From contig CAMYYI010000005.1 of the NCBI GenBank assembly GCA_947303465.1, forward strand, positions 1 to 64,000: a stretch of DNA of 64,000 nucleotides, read 5' to 3'. Positions within the stretch are counted from its first letter, which is position 1. Each line of letters begins with the position of its first letter. Shown one piece after another: positions 43,189 to 49,917 of this stretch. Below the pieces are notes generated by a model, which was not told the origin of the DNA, ran no database searches, and saw only the letters and a list, made by a program, of their open reading frames with translations. The stretch is from an uncultured Bacteroidales bacterium (GTDB lineage Bacteria > Bacteroidota > Bacteroidia > Bacteroidales > UBA932). The translations under genes and the position numbers were made by a program.

Positions 43189-46110
43189 TCAAAGGAGATT
43201 TGCGATGTAAGGGCCCGTAACGGAAGCGGGGTCTTTGGCTACCTGTTCCGGAGTGCCCTGGCTGACTATAAGCCCTCCCTTGCGCCCTCCTTCCGGACCC
43301 ATGTCGATAATCCAGTCCACGCTCTTGAGGATATCGGGATTATGCTCAATGATAATGACGGTATTACCCTGGTCGACCAGTTTCTGGAGTACGCCCAGAA
43401 GTGTTTTTATGTCTTCAAAGTGCAGTCCGGTGGTGGGCTCGTCAAGCATATAGAGCGTATTGCCTGTAGCTTTGCGGAAAAGCTCGGCCGCCAGCTTCAT
43501 GCGCTGGCTCTCGCCTCCGGAAAGGGTTACCGACGATTGCCCGAGATGCACATATCCAAGACCAACGTCTACCAGGGCTTTCAGCTTGGGAGCTATCTTG
43601 GGATGAGCCTTGAAGAATTCATAGGCCTCATTTATAGGCATTTCCAGCACCTCGTTGATATTCTTTCCCTTGTAATGCACGGCCAGCGTATCTTCTTTGT
43701 AACGGCGGCCTCCGCAGGCGTCGCACACAACGTTCACGGATGGCAGGAAGTTCATCTCCACAACCTTCAGCCCTGCTCCCTTGCACTCCTCGCAACGGCC
43801 TCCCGGAACGTTGAAAGAGAAACGTCCGGCACCGAAACCGCGTACCTTGGCGTCCGGCGTCTCTTCGAACAGCCGTCGTATATCGTCGAAGACTCCGGTG
43901 AAGGTAGCCGGGTTGGATCGGGGCGAGCGGCCAATGGGACTCTGGTCCACTTCCACTACCTTGTCTATGAACTCTATGCCCTCTAAGCCGGAGCAGGGGA
44001 GAGGGCTCTCTTTGCTGCGGTTCAGTCTGGCCTTCAGAAGAGGAATCAGGGTATCGTTTACCAGAGTGCTCTTGCCGCTTCCGGACACTCCGGCAACACC
44101 GATGAAGCAGCCCAGCGGGAACGCGACGTCCAGATTCTTCAGATTGTTTCCAGACGCGCCCTTAAGCACCAGCTGGTTCCCGTCGCCTTTTCTCCGTTCC
44201 TTCGGGACTTCGATGGAGCGTCTCCCCATCAGATACTCCGCGGTGATAGATTCTTCGCTGCGCTGAGAATGACAGAGGGAGACAGCGTCGCTGGAGGGGG
44301 CCTCATGCTCCCGGTATCCGTGTCCACCCTCGGACACGTTAGAGGGAGGGGCCCATGAGCGTAGCGGAATGGGAGGGATGAGCCCGCTTAGCGGGCGAAG
44401 ATATCCGGGAGCAGAGGCCCCGTAGGCGGACTCCGGCGAAGTGGAGCCAGGGCCGGAGTAGCAAATCTGTCCGCCGAGGGATCCGGCGCCGGGGCCGACA
44501 TCTACCAGCCAGTCGGCAGCGCGCATGGTCTCCTCGTCGTGCTCCACAACTATTACCGTGTTCCCCTCGTCCCGCAACTTCTTAAGCGACGCGATGAGTT
44601 TGCGGTTGTCTCTCTGGTGCAGGCCGATAGACGGCTCGTCAAGTATATAGATCACCCCGACCAGCTTGGATCCTATCTGCGTTGCGAGCCGGATTCGCTG
44701 GCTCTCGCCGCCGGACAGCGATGCCGTGGCACGGTCGAGCGAGAGATACTCCAGCCCTACGTCCACAAGGAACTGCAGCCTGTCACCCAGTTCCCGCAGT
44801 ACGTCGCGCGCCACTGCCTTGCCGCGTCCTGTCAGCACGCCGTCAAGCGAACGTACCCACTCCAGCAGGTCCGAAATCTCCATTGCGGATACTTCGGTGA
44901 TGGTTTTGCCGTCAATCCGGAAGCAGGATGTCTCCTCCCTCAGGCGGGTTCCGTTACAGACAGGGCAAACGATACGCTCTTCCACATCGCCCACAACGCC
45001 GTCCCAGGTGACCATCTGCATGTCGTTCCCGTCACCTATGCGGTAAAGGTCGTCCGAGCCGTTCACCAGCAGGGATACACACTCCTGCGGCAGATCCTCA
45101 ATTGGGTCGTTGAGCGAGAATCCGTGCTTGCGGGCGATGGCGCGGACTATATCGAACTTGCGGTTGTTGCGCATGGGGCCGAGGGGAACTATGCCTCCTC
45201 CGGCTACGGACTCGCGGGGATCCGGAATGATGGACTCTATCCTCACGTCGGCTACCGTACCCAGACCCTTGCAGTGCGGGCAGTATCCCTCGGGCGAGTT
45301 GAAGGAAAAAGTATGCGGCTGGGGTTCCTGGAGCGAGATGCCGCTCTCCGGGTCTACCAGGTGCTTGGAAAAGTGGCGTAGCGAACCGTCTTCGGCGGAA
45401 AGCACGGCTACGGAGCCCTTGCCCAGAGACAGCGCCGCCGCTACGGAATTACGGACGCGCGACTCGTCTCCCTCGCCGGGCTTCAGTTTATCTACCACCA
45501 GCTCTATGAAATGCGGCTTGTAGCGGTCTACGGCATCTGTCTCCGGCAGCTCGCAGATTTCACCGTCAATGCGGATCTGGGAATAGCCGCGGCGGCGCAT
45601 CTGCTCGAAGAGTTCGCGATAGTGCCCCTTGCGGCCGCGTACCAGCGGGGCCAGGAGTATGCACTTGCGCCCGGCGTACTCGGACAGTATCAGATCTACT
45701 ATCCGGGCATCCGTATAGCGCACCATCTCTTTGCCGCTCACTGGTGAGTAAGCAGTGGAAGCTTTGGCGTACAGGAGTCGCAGGAAGTCGTATATCTCCG
45801 TAATCGTGCCCACTGTGGAGCGCGGGTTGGAGTTGGTGGTCTTCTGCTCTATGGCAATTATGGGGCTGAGTCCGTCTATGCTTTCCACGTCGGGCTTCTC
45901 CAGTATGCCCATGAAGTGCTTGGCATAGGGGGAGAGGGTGTTCATATAACGGCGCTGCCCCTCAGCGTAGATGGTATCAAAAGCAAGCGAGCTCTTGCCG
46001 CTGCCGCTTATGCCTGTGATAACCACGTATTTGCCACGTGGAATATCAACATCTACGCCTTTCAGGTTATGCGCCCTCGCACCCCGTATCTTAATGATTT
46101 CCTCAGCCAT
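43189..46110 (-). CDS. uvrA: UvrA excinuclease ATPase subunit with repeat-derived insert
   Basis: About 973 residues from the ATG at 46110 (MAEEIIKIRGARAHNLKGV); the GTG at 46119 is the first base of the promoter box and is rejected. DNA-damage recognition subunit of nucleotide excision repair. First ATPase: GISGSGKSSLAF, zinc module CPVCNGTRL, LSGGESQRIRLATQIG and DEPSIGLHQRDN. Second ATPase: GVSGSGKSTLVN, zinc module CEECKGAG...CDACGGRRY, LSGGESQRMKLAAELF and DEPTTGLHFEDI. In the linker between GGQICYSGP and ITAEYLMGRRSIEVPKERR, where E. coli has about 20 residues, there are some 60-70 low-complexity residues (about 550-621). They come from a 125-nt palindromic element, a hairpin and an HSERSEES repeat. 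All catalytic motifs are intact. Confidence 0.96.
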   Translation of the reverse strand: MAEEIIKIRGARAHNLKGVDVDIPRGKYVVITGISGSGKSSLAFDTIYAEGQRRYMNTLSPYAKHFMGILEKPDVESIDGLSPIIAIEQKTTNSNPRSTVGTITEIYDFLRLLYAKASTAYSPVSGKEMVRYTDARIVDLILSEYAGRKCILLAPLVRGRKGHYRELFEQMRRRGYSQIRIDGEICELPETDAVDRYKPHFIELVVDKLKPGEGDESRVRNSVAAALSLGKGSVAVLSAEDGSLRHFSKHLVDPESGISLQEPQPHTFSFNSPEGYCPHCKGLGTVADVRIESIIPDPRESVAGGGIVPLGPMRNNRKFDIVRAIARKHGFSLNDPIEDLPQECVSLLVNGSDDLYRIGDGNDMQMVTWDGVVGDVEERIVCPVCNGTRLREETSCFRIDGKTITEVSAMEISDLLEWVRSLDGVLTGRGKAVARDVLRELGDRLQFLVDVGLEYLSLDRATASLSGGESQRIRLATQIGSKLVGVIYILDEPSIGLHQRDNRKLIASLKKLRDEGNTVIVVEHDEETMRAADWLVDVGPGAGSLGGQICYSGPGSTSPESAYGASAPGYLRPLSGLIPPIPLRSWAPPSNVSEGGHGYREHEAPSSDAVSLCHSQRSEESITAEYLMGRRSIEVPKERRKGDGNQLVLKGASGNNLKNLDVAFPLGCFIGVAGVSGSGKSTLVNDTLIPLLKARLNRSKESPLPCSGLEGIEFIDKVVEVDQSPIGRSPRSNPATFTGVFDDIRRLFEETPDAKVRGFGAGRFSFNVPGGRCEECKGAGLKVVEMNFLPSVNVVCDACGGRRYKEDTLAVHYKGKNINEVLEMPINEAYEFFKAHPKIAPKLKALVDVGLGYVHLGQSSVTLSGGESQRMKLAAELFRKATGNTLYMLDEPTTGLHFEDIKTLLGVLQKLVDQGNTVIIIEHNPDILKSVDWIIDMGPEGGRKGGLIVSQGTPEQVAKDPASVTGPYIANLL
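44248..44274. repeat. HSERSEES-type repeat inside uvrA
   Basis: 27-nt copy AGATTCTTCGCTGCG... ending AGAATGACA. Read on the uvrA strand it encodes CHSQRSEES, the signature peptide of this repeat family. Confidence 0.85.
44297..44421. repeat. Arm-core-arm palindromic insert in uvrA
   Basis: Arms 44297-44314 and 44405-44421 pair (GGGGCCTC.TGCTCCCGG) with one bulged base. Core identical over 37 nt to the EamA copy; third helix CCCAT (44352-44356) / ATGGG (44369-44373); fourth helix GCCCGC / GCGGGC around 44382-44396. The element lies antisense to uvrA, whereas the EamA and pbpC copies lie sense. Confidence 0.85.
44425..44475. repeat. Nested inverted repeat next to the uvrA insert
   Basis: GGCGGA (44425-44430) pairs TCCGCC (44470-44475), and ACTCCGGC (44430-44437) pairs GCCGGAGT (44452-44459). 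The right-hand part encodes the native UvrA residues GGQICYSG; the left-hand part is an inverted copy lying in the inserted segment. Confidence 0.6.
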
Positions 46111-46118
46111 ACAATTCA

Positions 46119-46126
46119 CAAAAATA
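46119..46126 (-). promoter_or_regulatory. Bacteroidota -7 box for uvrA
   Basis: TATTTTTG on the minus strand, 8 nt before the uvrA ATG at 46110. Back to back with the recO promoter. Confidence 0.55.
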
Positions 46127-46158
46127 GTGAATCCGAGGCAGAAAAGTGAGAATCTTTG

Positions 46159-46166
46159 TATTTTTG
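46159..46166 (+). promoter_or_regulatory. Bacteroidota -7 box for recO
   Basis: TATTTTTG, 12 nt before the ATG at 46179. Two DNA-repair genes thus share one 68-nt control region. Confidence 0.55.
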
Positions 46167-46178
46167 TGGAAGATACTG

Positions 46179-46829
46179 ATGAAACACGTCTCTGATTTCA
46201 TAGTCCTTGCTGTCACCAAAGTTGGGGACAAGTCGCTGGTACTCCATACTTTGAGCCCTATGTGGGGGCGGCGTAGCTTCATTACAGGTGTGTCGGCAAA
46301 GGCTCCAATGGTGTTGTTCCAGCCGCTTTCAATGCTTGAGGCGGAAGTGGTAGAGAATCCTAAATCTGATCTGTGGCGGCTCAGGGAAATACGTGGTATA
46401 TCACCCCTTAACGGTATACGCGGAGATGTTAGGAAGAATGCTGTATCGCTGTTTCTCAGTGAAGTGCTTCTGCGAACGATAAAGGAGGGTGAAAACGACC
46501 CCGGCTTGTATGAGTGGTGTGCCGGGAGCATTCTGACTCTCGATGCAATGGAGAACGATTTCTCAAACTTCCATCTGCGGTTCTTGCTGGAACTGGCTGC
46601 AAAACTGGGCTTTTCCCCTTCTATAGAGAACCTGATGCCTTTTGCAGGAGAGAATTTGCCGGTGGTGAGGCAACTGCTTACTCTCGGGGCCGCAGAATCC
46701 ATGCTGATTCCAATGAACGGCCAGCAGCGCAACGCCGTCGCCGGGCTGCTAATCGATTACATTTCTTATCACAGCGAAACCCGCGTCCAGATTCGTTCTC
46801 TCGCAGTCCTTCGGGAGTTATTCCGTTAA
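46179..46829 (+). CDS. recO: DNA repair protein RecO
   Basis: 216 residues from the ATG at 46179 (MKHVSDFIVLAVTKVGDKS); the earlier ATG lies upstream of the promoter box. Recombination mediator that works with RecR to load RecA on SSB-coated gaps. N-terminal OB-fold (DKSLVLHTLSPMWGRRSFITGVSAK, MLEAEVVENPKSDLWRLREI) and helical C-terminus with NFHLRFLLELAAKLGFSP, the best family marker. The four-cysteine zinc knuckle of some RecO proteins is absent, as is usual in Bacteroidetes. Divergent from uvrA. Confidence 0.88.
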   Translation: MKHVSDFIVLAVTKVGDKSLVLHTLSPMWGRRSFITGVSAKAPMVLFQPLSMLEAEVVENPKSDLWRLREIRGISPLNGIRGDVRKNAVSLFLSEVLLRTIKEGENDPGLYEWCAGSILTLDAMENDFSNFHLRFLLELAAKLGFSPSIENLMPFAGENLPVVRQLLTLGAAESMLIPMNGQQRNAVAGLLIDYISYHSETRVQIRSLAVLRELFR

Positions 46830-46855
46830 GACGGCGTCATTATTGGGGGTATTTT

Positions 46856-46890
46856 GCTGCCGGAGGCTTAAAAAACAGCCAGCCGGCAGC
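46856..46890. terminator. Hairpin between convergent recO and nucleoside kinase genes
   Basis: GCTGCCGG (46856-46863) / CCGGCAGC (46883-46890), with an A/T run (TTAAAAAA) inside the loop. Position between convergent genes suggests termination; the T-run is not in the ideal place, so this is tentative. Confidence 0.4.
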
Positions 46891-46918
46891 GTTTCAGTAG
46901 GCAAAATGCTGCCGACTT

Positions 46919-47914
46919 CTACAGCGTCTGGCCGCCGATGAACTCGCGCATGATGGAGGTCGGAGGGATGGCGGCGATTTCTGCGGGCCGCAGGGCGGTC
47001 ACCTTGTCCAGGATGGACAGCAGCTGGCGTGCCTTTTCGTAAGCGGGGGAGGCCTCGGTAATGCCGTACAGCAGCGGTTCCGCGTAATACTTCAGGAGCG
47101 GAACGTCGTACAGGGTGGAGGAGTTGAAAACGATGTCGGCGTTCTCTTCGAAGGGGAAGATGTTGTAGGTCTCCCCGCGGCGTACCGACGGCCAGCGGAG
47201 TATGTTGTCTTCCGGGCTGATGCCGCGGACGCGGTTGTCCCTCACGATGCGGCGCAGCAGGCGCTTGTCGGTGGTGCTGTTGTGCACTTTTTCGCCTCCC
47301 GGCAGGGACGAAAGGGCGGAGATGTAGATATAGAAGATTCGGCTCCGGTCTATTGCGTAGGTGAGCTCCGGGTTAAGGGCGTGAATGCCTTCCATGAAGA
47401 GCACGTCGTTGGGCTCCAGCTTCATCGCCCTTTCCGGAAGGAATTCGCTGCGGCCCTCCTTGAAATCGAACTTGGGGATTATTACTTCCTTGCCGGCGAG
47501 CAGGTCGTTGATGTTTTCGTTCAGCAGCTCCACGTTCATCGCCCCCAGGCACTCGAAATCGTATTCCCCGTTCTCGTCGCGCGGTGTCTGGTCGCGGTTG
47601 CGAAAATAGTTGTCCAGCTCAATTACTTTGGGGTTCATCCCCAGGACTTTGCACTGCTGGGCAATTCTCAGGGAACTGCTGGTCTTGCCGCTGGAACTGG
47701 GGCCCGAAATGAGCACTATGCTGGCCCTCTTGCGTACCCAGAAAATCTGGTCCGCCGCCTCGGCGTACTTGCGCTCCTGGCGCGCTTCGCACAGGTTTAT
47801 CAAGGGGATGGCGTTGCCGCCGGCAACCACCTCGTTTACTTTCTCCAAAGTGTCGATTCCAATCGCGGTGCACCAGTCCCTGTACTCCTGCCTTGCTGCT
47901 TCAATCTTTGTCAT
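46919..47914 (-). CDS. Uridine-kinase-like nucleoside kinase
   Basis: 331 residues. P-loop GPSSSGKTSSSLRIAQQ at about residue 70, then ELDNYFRNRDQTPRDENGEYDFECLGAMNVELLNENI, the uridine-kinase/phosphoribulokinase substrate region, and FMEGIHALNPEL and DNRVRGISPEDNILRW. Homologues in Bacteroides are often longer, with an N-terminal TGS/threonyl-tRNA-synthetase-like part; here only the kinase core plus about 60 residues is kept. Phosphorylates a nucleoside or a related sugar; exact substrate unknown. Its ATG overlaps the stop of the MBL gene (ATGA), so the pair is translationally coupled. Confidence 0.82.
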   Translation of the reverse strand: MTKIEAARQEYRDWCTAIGIDTLEKVNEVVAGGNAIPLINLCEARQERKYAEAADQIFWVRKRASIVLISGPSSSGKTSSSLRIAQQCKVLGMNPKVIELDNYFRNRDQTPRDENGEYDFECLGAMNVELLNENINDLLAGKEVIIPKFDFKEGRSEFLPERAMKLEPNDVLFMEGIHALNPELTYAIDRSRIFYIYISALSSLPGGEKVHNSTTDKRLLRRIVRDNRVRGISPEDNILRWPSVRRGETYNIFPFEENADIVFNSSTLYDVPLLKYYAEPLLYGITEASPAYEKARQLLSILDKVTALRPAEIAAIPPTSIMREFIGGQTL

Positions 47915-48579
47915 AATTCGTTCAGTTCGGGAATTTCCTCCCTTTCGTTAAACGGTTCCAGGAAGGGGTTGCTCACCCTTTCCGTTCCTATTGTGCTGGT
48001 GCCGCCGTGGCCGGGGAAGATGTGTATCCCTCCGTCCAGCAGTACCAGTTTCTCCATGATGGAGCGTATTTCGTCGTCGTAGCTGCCGTAGATAAGGTCC
48101 GTACGGCCGATGGCTCCGGCAAACAAAGTGTCGCCCGTGAACATCACCCCCTCATCTTCGCAGAGCCAGCAGACGCTGCCGGGGGAGTGCCCGGGGGTGC
48201 TTATCACCTTGAATGTCATGCCGGCCGCAGTCACGGTCTGTCCGTCACTGACAGGGGTGATTTCAAAGCTGCGGTCCGCTACTGGGAGGCCGAATTTGCC
48301 GATGCGGTCGTAATACTCCATTGTCTTTACGTCCTCCGGCGACATGTAAACCGGAACGCCGAAACGCCGCTGCATCTCGGCGACACCGTAGATATGGTCC
48401 ATGTGGCCGTGGGTGAGAAGCACCGCTTCGGGCTTGACGGCGCTAAGCATACCCATCATGCGCTCCGTCTCAGCGACTCCCAGAAAACCGGGGTCCACCA
48501 CCACGCAGGAGGCCTCCGGGCCGCGTACGACCCAGGTATTTTCCTGAAGCATGTTCGCCACGAAAACTTTTATCTCCAT
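47911..48579 (-). CDS. MBL-fold metallo-hydrolase (glyoxalase II-like)
   Basis: 222 residues from the ATG at 48579 (MEIKVFVANMLQENTWVV). Dinuclear zinc site THGHMDHIYG, STPGHSPGSVCWL, MFTGDTLFAGAIGRTDL and FPGHGGTSTIGTER. This set is typical of the short hydroxyacylglutathione-hydrolase-like or persulfide-dioxygenase-like proteins of anaerobes; the substrate is likely a thioester or lactone but cannot be named. Divergent from the first deoxynucleoside kinase. Confidence 0.88.
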   Translation of the reverse strand: MEIKVFVANMLQENTWVVRGPEASCVVVDPGFLGVAETERMMGMLSAVKPEAVLLTHGHMDHIYGVAEMQRRFGVPVYMSPEDVKTMEYYDRIGKFGLPVADRSFEITPVSDGQTVTAAGMTFKVISTPGHSPGSVCWLCEDEGVMFTGDTLFAGAIGRTDLIYGSYDDEIRSIMEKLVLLDGGIHIFPGHGGTSTIGTERVSNPFLEPFNEREEIPELNEL

Positions 48580-48617
48580 ACCTCGATTTTTATTTGGCAA
48601 AAATACGAAATTCTGTG

Positions 48618-48625
48618 TATTTTTG
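48618..48625 (+). promoter_or_regulatory. Bacteroidota promoter for the first deoxynucleoside kinase
   Basis: TATTTTTG with a TTTG about 21 nt upstream; 19 nt before the ATG at 48645. Confidence 0.6.
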
Positions 48626-48644
48626 TAAAACTAGTTTCAAAGAG

Positions 48645-49259
48645 ATGCACATAGGAATAGCTGGCAATATCGGCTGCGGCAAGACTACTCTTACCCGCAT
48701 GCTTGCAGAGCACTACGGATGGACTCCGAAGTTCGAGGCGGTGACCTACAATCCGTATCTGGAAGATTATTACAAGGACATTCCGCGCTGGTCTTACAAC
48801 CTGGAGACTTACTTCCTTGCACAGCGCTTCAAGGACGTGCTTGAGATAGCCAGTTCCAAGGACGTGATAATCCAGGACAGGACACTGCTGGAGGGCGTGC
48901 ATATCTTCGTTGCCAACAACCGCGAGCAGGGCAACCTTTCGGAGCGGGACTACGAGACCTACATGGAACTCTTCAATCTCATGATGTCCATGGTGAACCC
49001 GCCGGACCTGCTGATTTACCTCAAGTCTTCCGTGCCTCACCTGGTTTCCCAGATACAGAAGCGCGGCCGCGACTACGAGCAGACCATAAGCCTGGATTAT
49101 CTTGCCGGACTCAACCGCCATTACGAGGAGTGGATAGGCAATTACAAGGGCCGCCTGCTGATCATCGACGCGGATTCAATTGACTTCGAGCACAACCCCG
49201 AAGACTTTTCTTCGATAACCGATAAAATAGACGCTGAACTCTTCGGCTTATTTAAATAA
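48645..49259 (+). CDS. Deoxynucleoside kinase, first tandem copy
   Basis: 204 residues from the ATG at 48645. Walker A GNIGCGKTTLTRMLAEHYGW is at the very N-terminus, then the substrate region FEAVTYNPYLEDYYKDIPRWSYNLETYFLAQRF, the IQDRTLLEGVHIF motif (DRS-like Arg) and LID residues QKRGRDYEQTI. Family of bacterial deoxyadenosine/deoxyguanosine kinases, which salvage purine deoxynucleosides. About half its residues match the next gene, so the two are an ancient tandem duplication. In Lactobacillus, comparable tandem dAK/dGK subunits form a heterodimer; that is possible here. Confidence 0.9.
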   Translation: MHIGIAGNIGCGKTTLTRMLAEHYGWTPKFEAVTYNPYLEDYYKDIPRWSYNLETYFLAQRFKDVLEIASSKDVIIQDRTLLEGVHIFVANNREQGNLSERDYETYMELFNLMMSMVNPPDLLIYLKSSVPHLVSQIQKRGRDYEQTISLDYLAGLNRHYEEWIGNYKGRLLIIDADSIDFEHNPEDFSSITDKIDAELFGLFK

Positions 49260-49263
49260 TTGT

Positions 49264-49271
49264 TAACTTTG
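49264..49271 (+). promoter_or_regulatory. Bacteroidota -7 box for the second deoxynucleoside kinase
   Basis: TAACTTTG in the 33-nt gap between the paralogues, 21 nt before the ATG, giving the second copy its own promoter. Confidence 0.55.
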
Positions 49272-49292
49272 TAGTTTGTAATACTCGACGAT

Positions 49293-49913
49293 ATGCACGT
49301 AGCCATTGCAGGAAATATCGGAAGCGGAAAGACCACGCTGACCAAGATGCTGGCCGCCCACTACGGGTGGACGCCCAAGTTCGAACCAGTAGATTTCAAC
49401 CCCTATCTTGCGGATTACTACGAAGATATGGAGCGTTGGTCCTTCAATCTCCAGATTTATTTCCTGAACAAGCGTTTCAAGGACATCCTGGATATTTCCA
49501 AATCGGACAAGGTGATAATCCAGGACCGTACCATCTACGAGGATGCGAGAATCTTCTCCCGCAACCTTCATGACATGGGCCTCATGAGCACGCGCGACTA
49601 CGAAAACTACACGGATCTCTTCGACCTGATGATGTCCCTCGTAGGCCTTCCGGACCTGCTTATCTATCTCCGCTCGTCCATTCCCAACCTCATAGCCCAG
49701 ATACAGAAGCGCGGCCGTGAATACGAGAAGAGCATACGCATCGATTACCTTACCGGCCTTAACGAGAAATATGAAGACTGGATAGGCAGCTACAAGGGCA
49801 ACCTGCTCATCGTAGATGCCGACAATATAAAATTCGGCAACAAGCCCGAGGACTTCGAACTCATCACTAACATGATAGACGCAAAGCTTTACGGCCTGTT
49901 CCCTGAAAAGTAG
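49293..49913 (+). CDS. Deoxynucleoside kinase, second tandem copy
   Basis: 206 residues with P-loop GNIGSGKTTLTKMLAAHYGW, FEPVDFNPYLADYYEDMERWSFNLQIYFLNKRF, IQDRTIYEDARIF and QKRGREYEKSIRIDYLTGLN. It aligns end to end with the first copy, but specificity-determining positions differ (for example TLLEGVHIF versus TIYEDARIF), as expected for division of labour between deoxyadenosine and deoxyguanosine. Start 33 nt after the first copy; the acyl-CoA ligase gene follows after 4 nt. Confidence 0.9.
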   Translation: MHVAIAGNIGSGKTTLTKMLAAHYGWTPKFEPVDFNPYLADYYEDMERWSFNLQIYFLNKRFKDILDISKSDKVIIQDRTIYEDARIFSRNLHDMGLMSTRDYENYTDLFDLMMSLVGLPDLLIYLRSSIPNLIAQIQKRGREYEKSIRIDYLTGLNEKYEDWIGSYKGNLLIVDADNIKFGNKPEDFELITNMIDAKLYGLFPEK

Positions 49914-49917
49914 AATA

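Noticed and set aside
48645-49913. Assembly duplication of one deoxynucleoside kinase gene
   Set aside because: The copies differ throughout at both DNA and protein level and have different upstream sequences.
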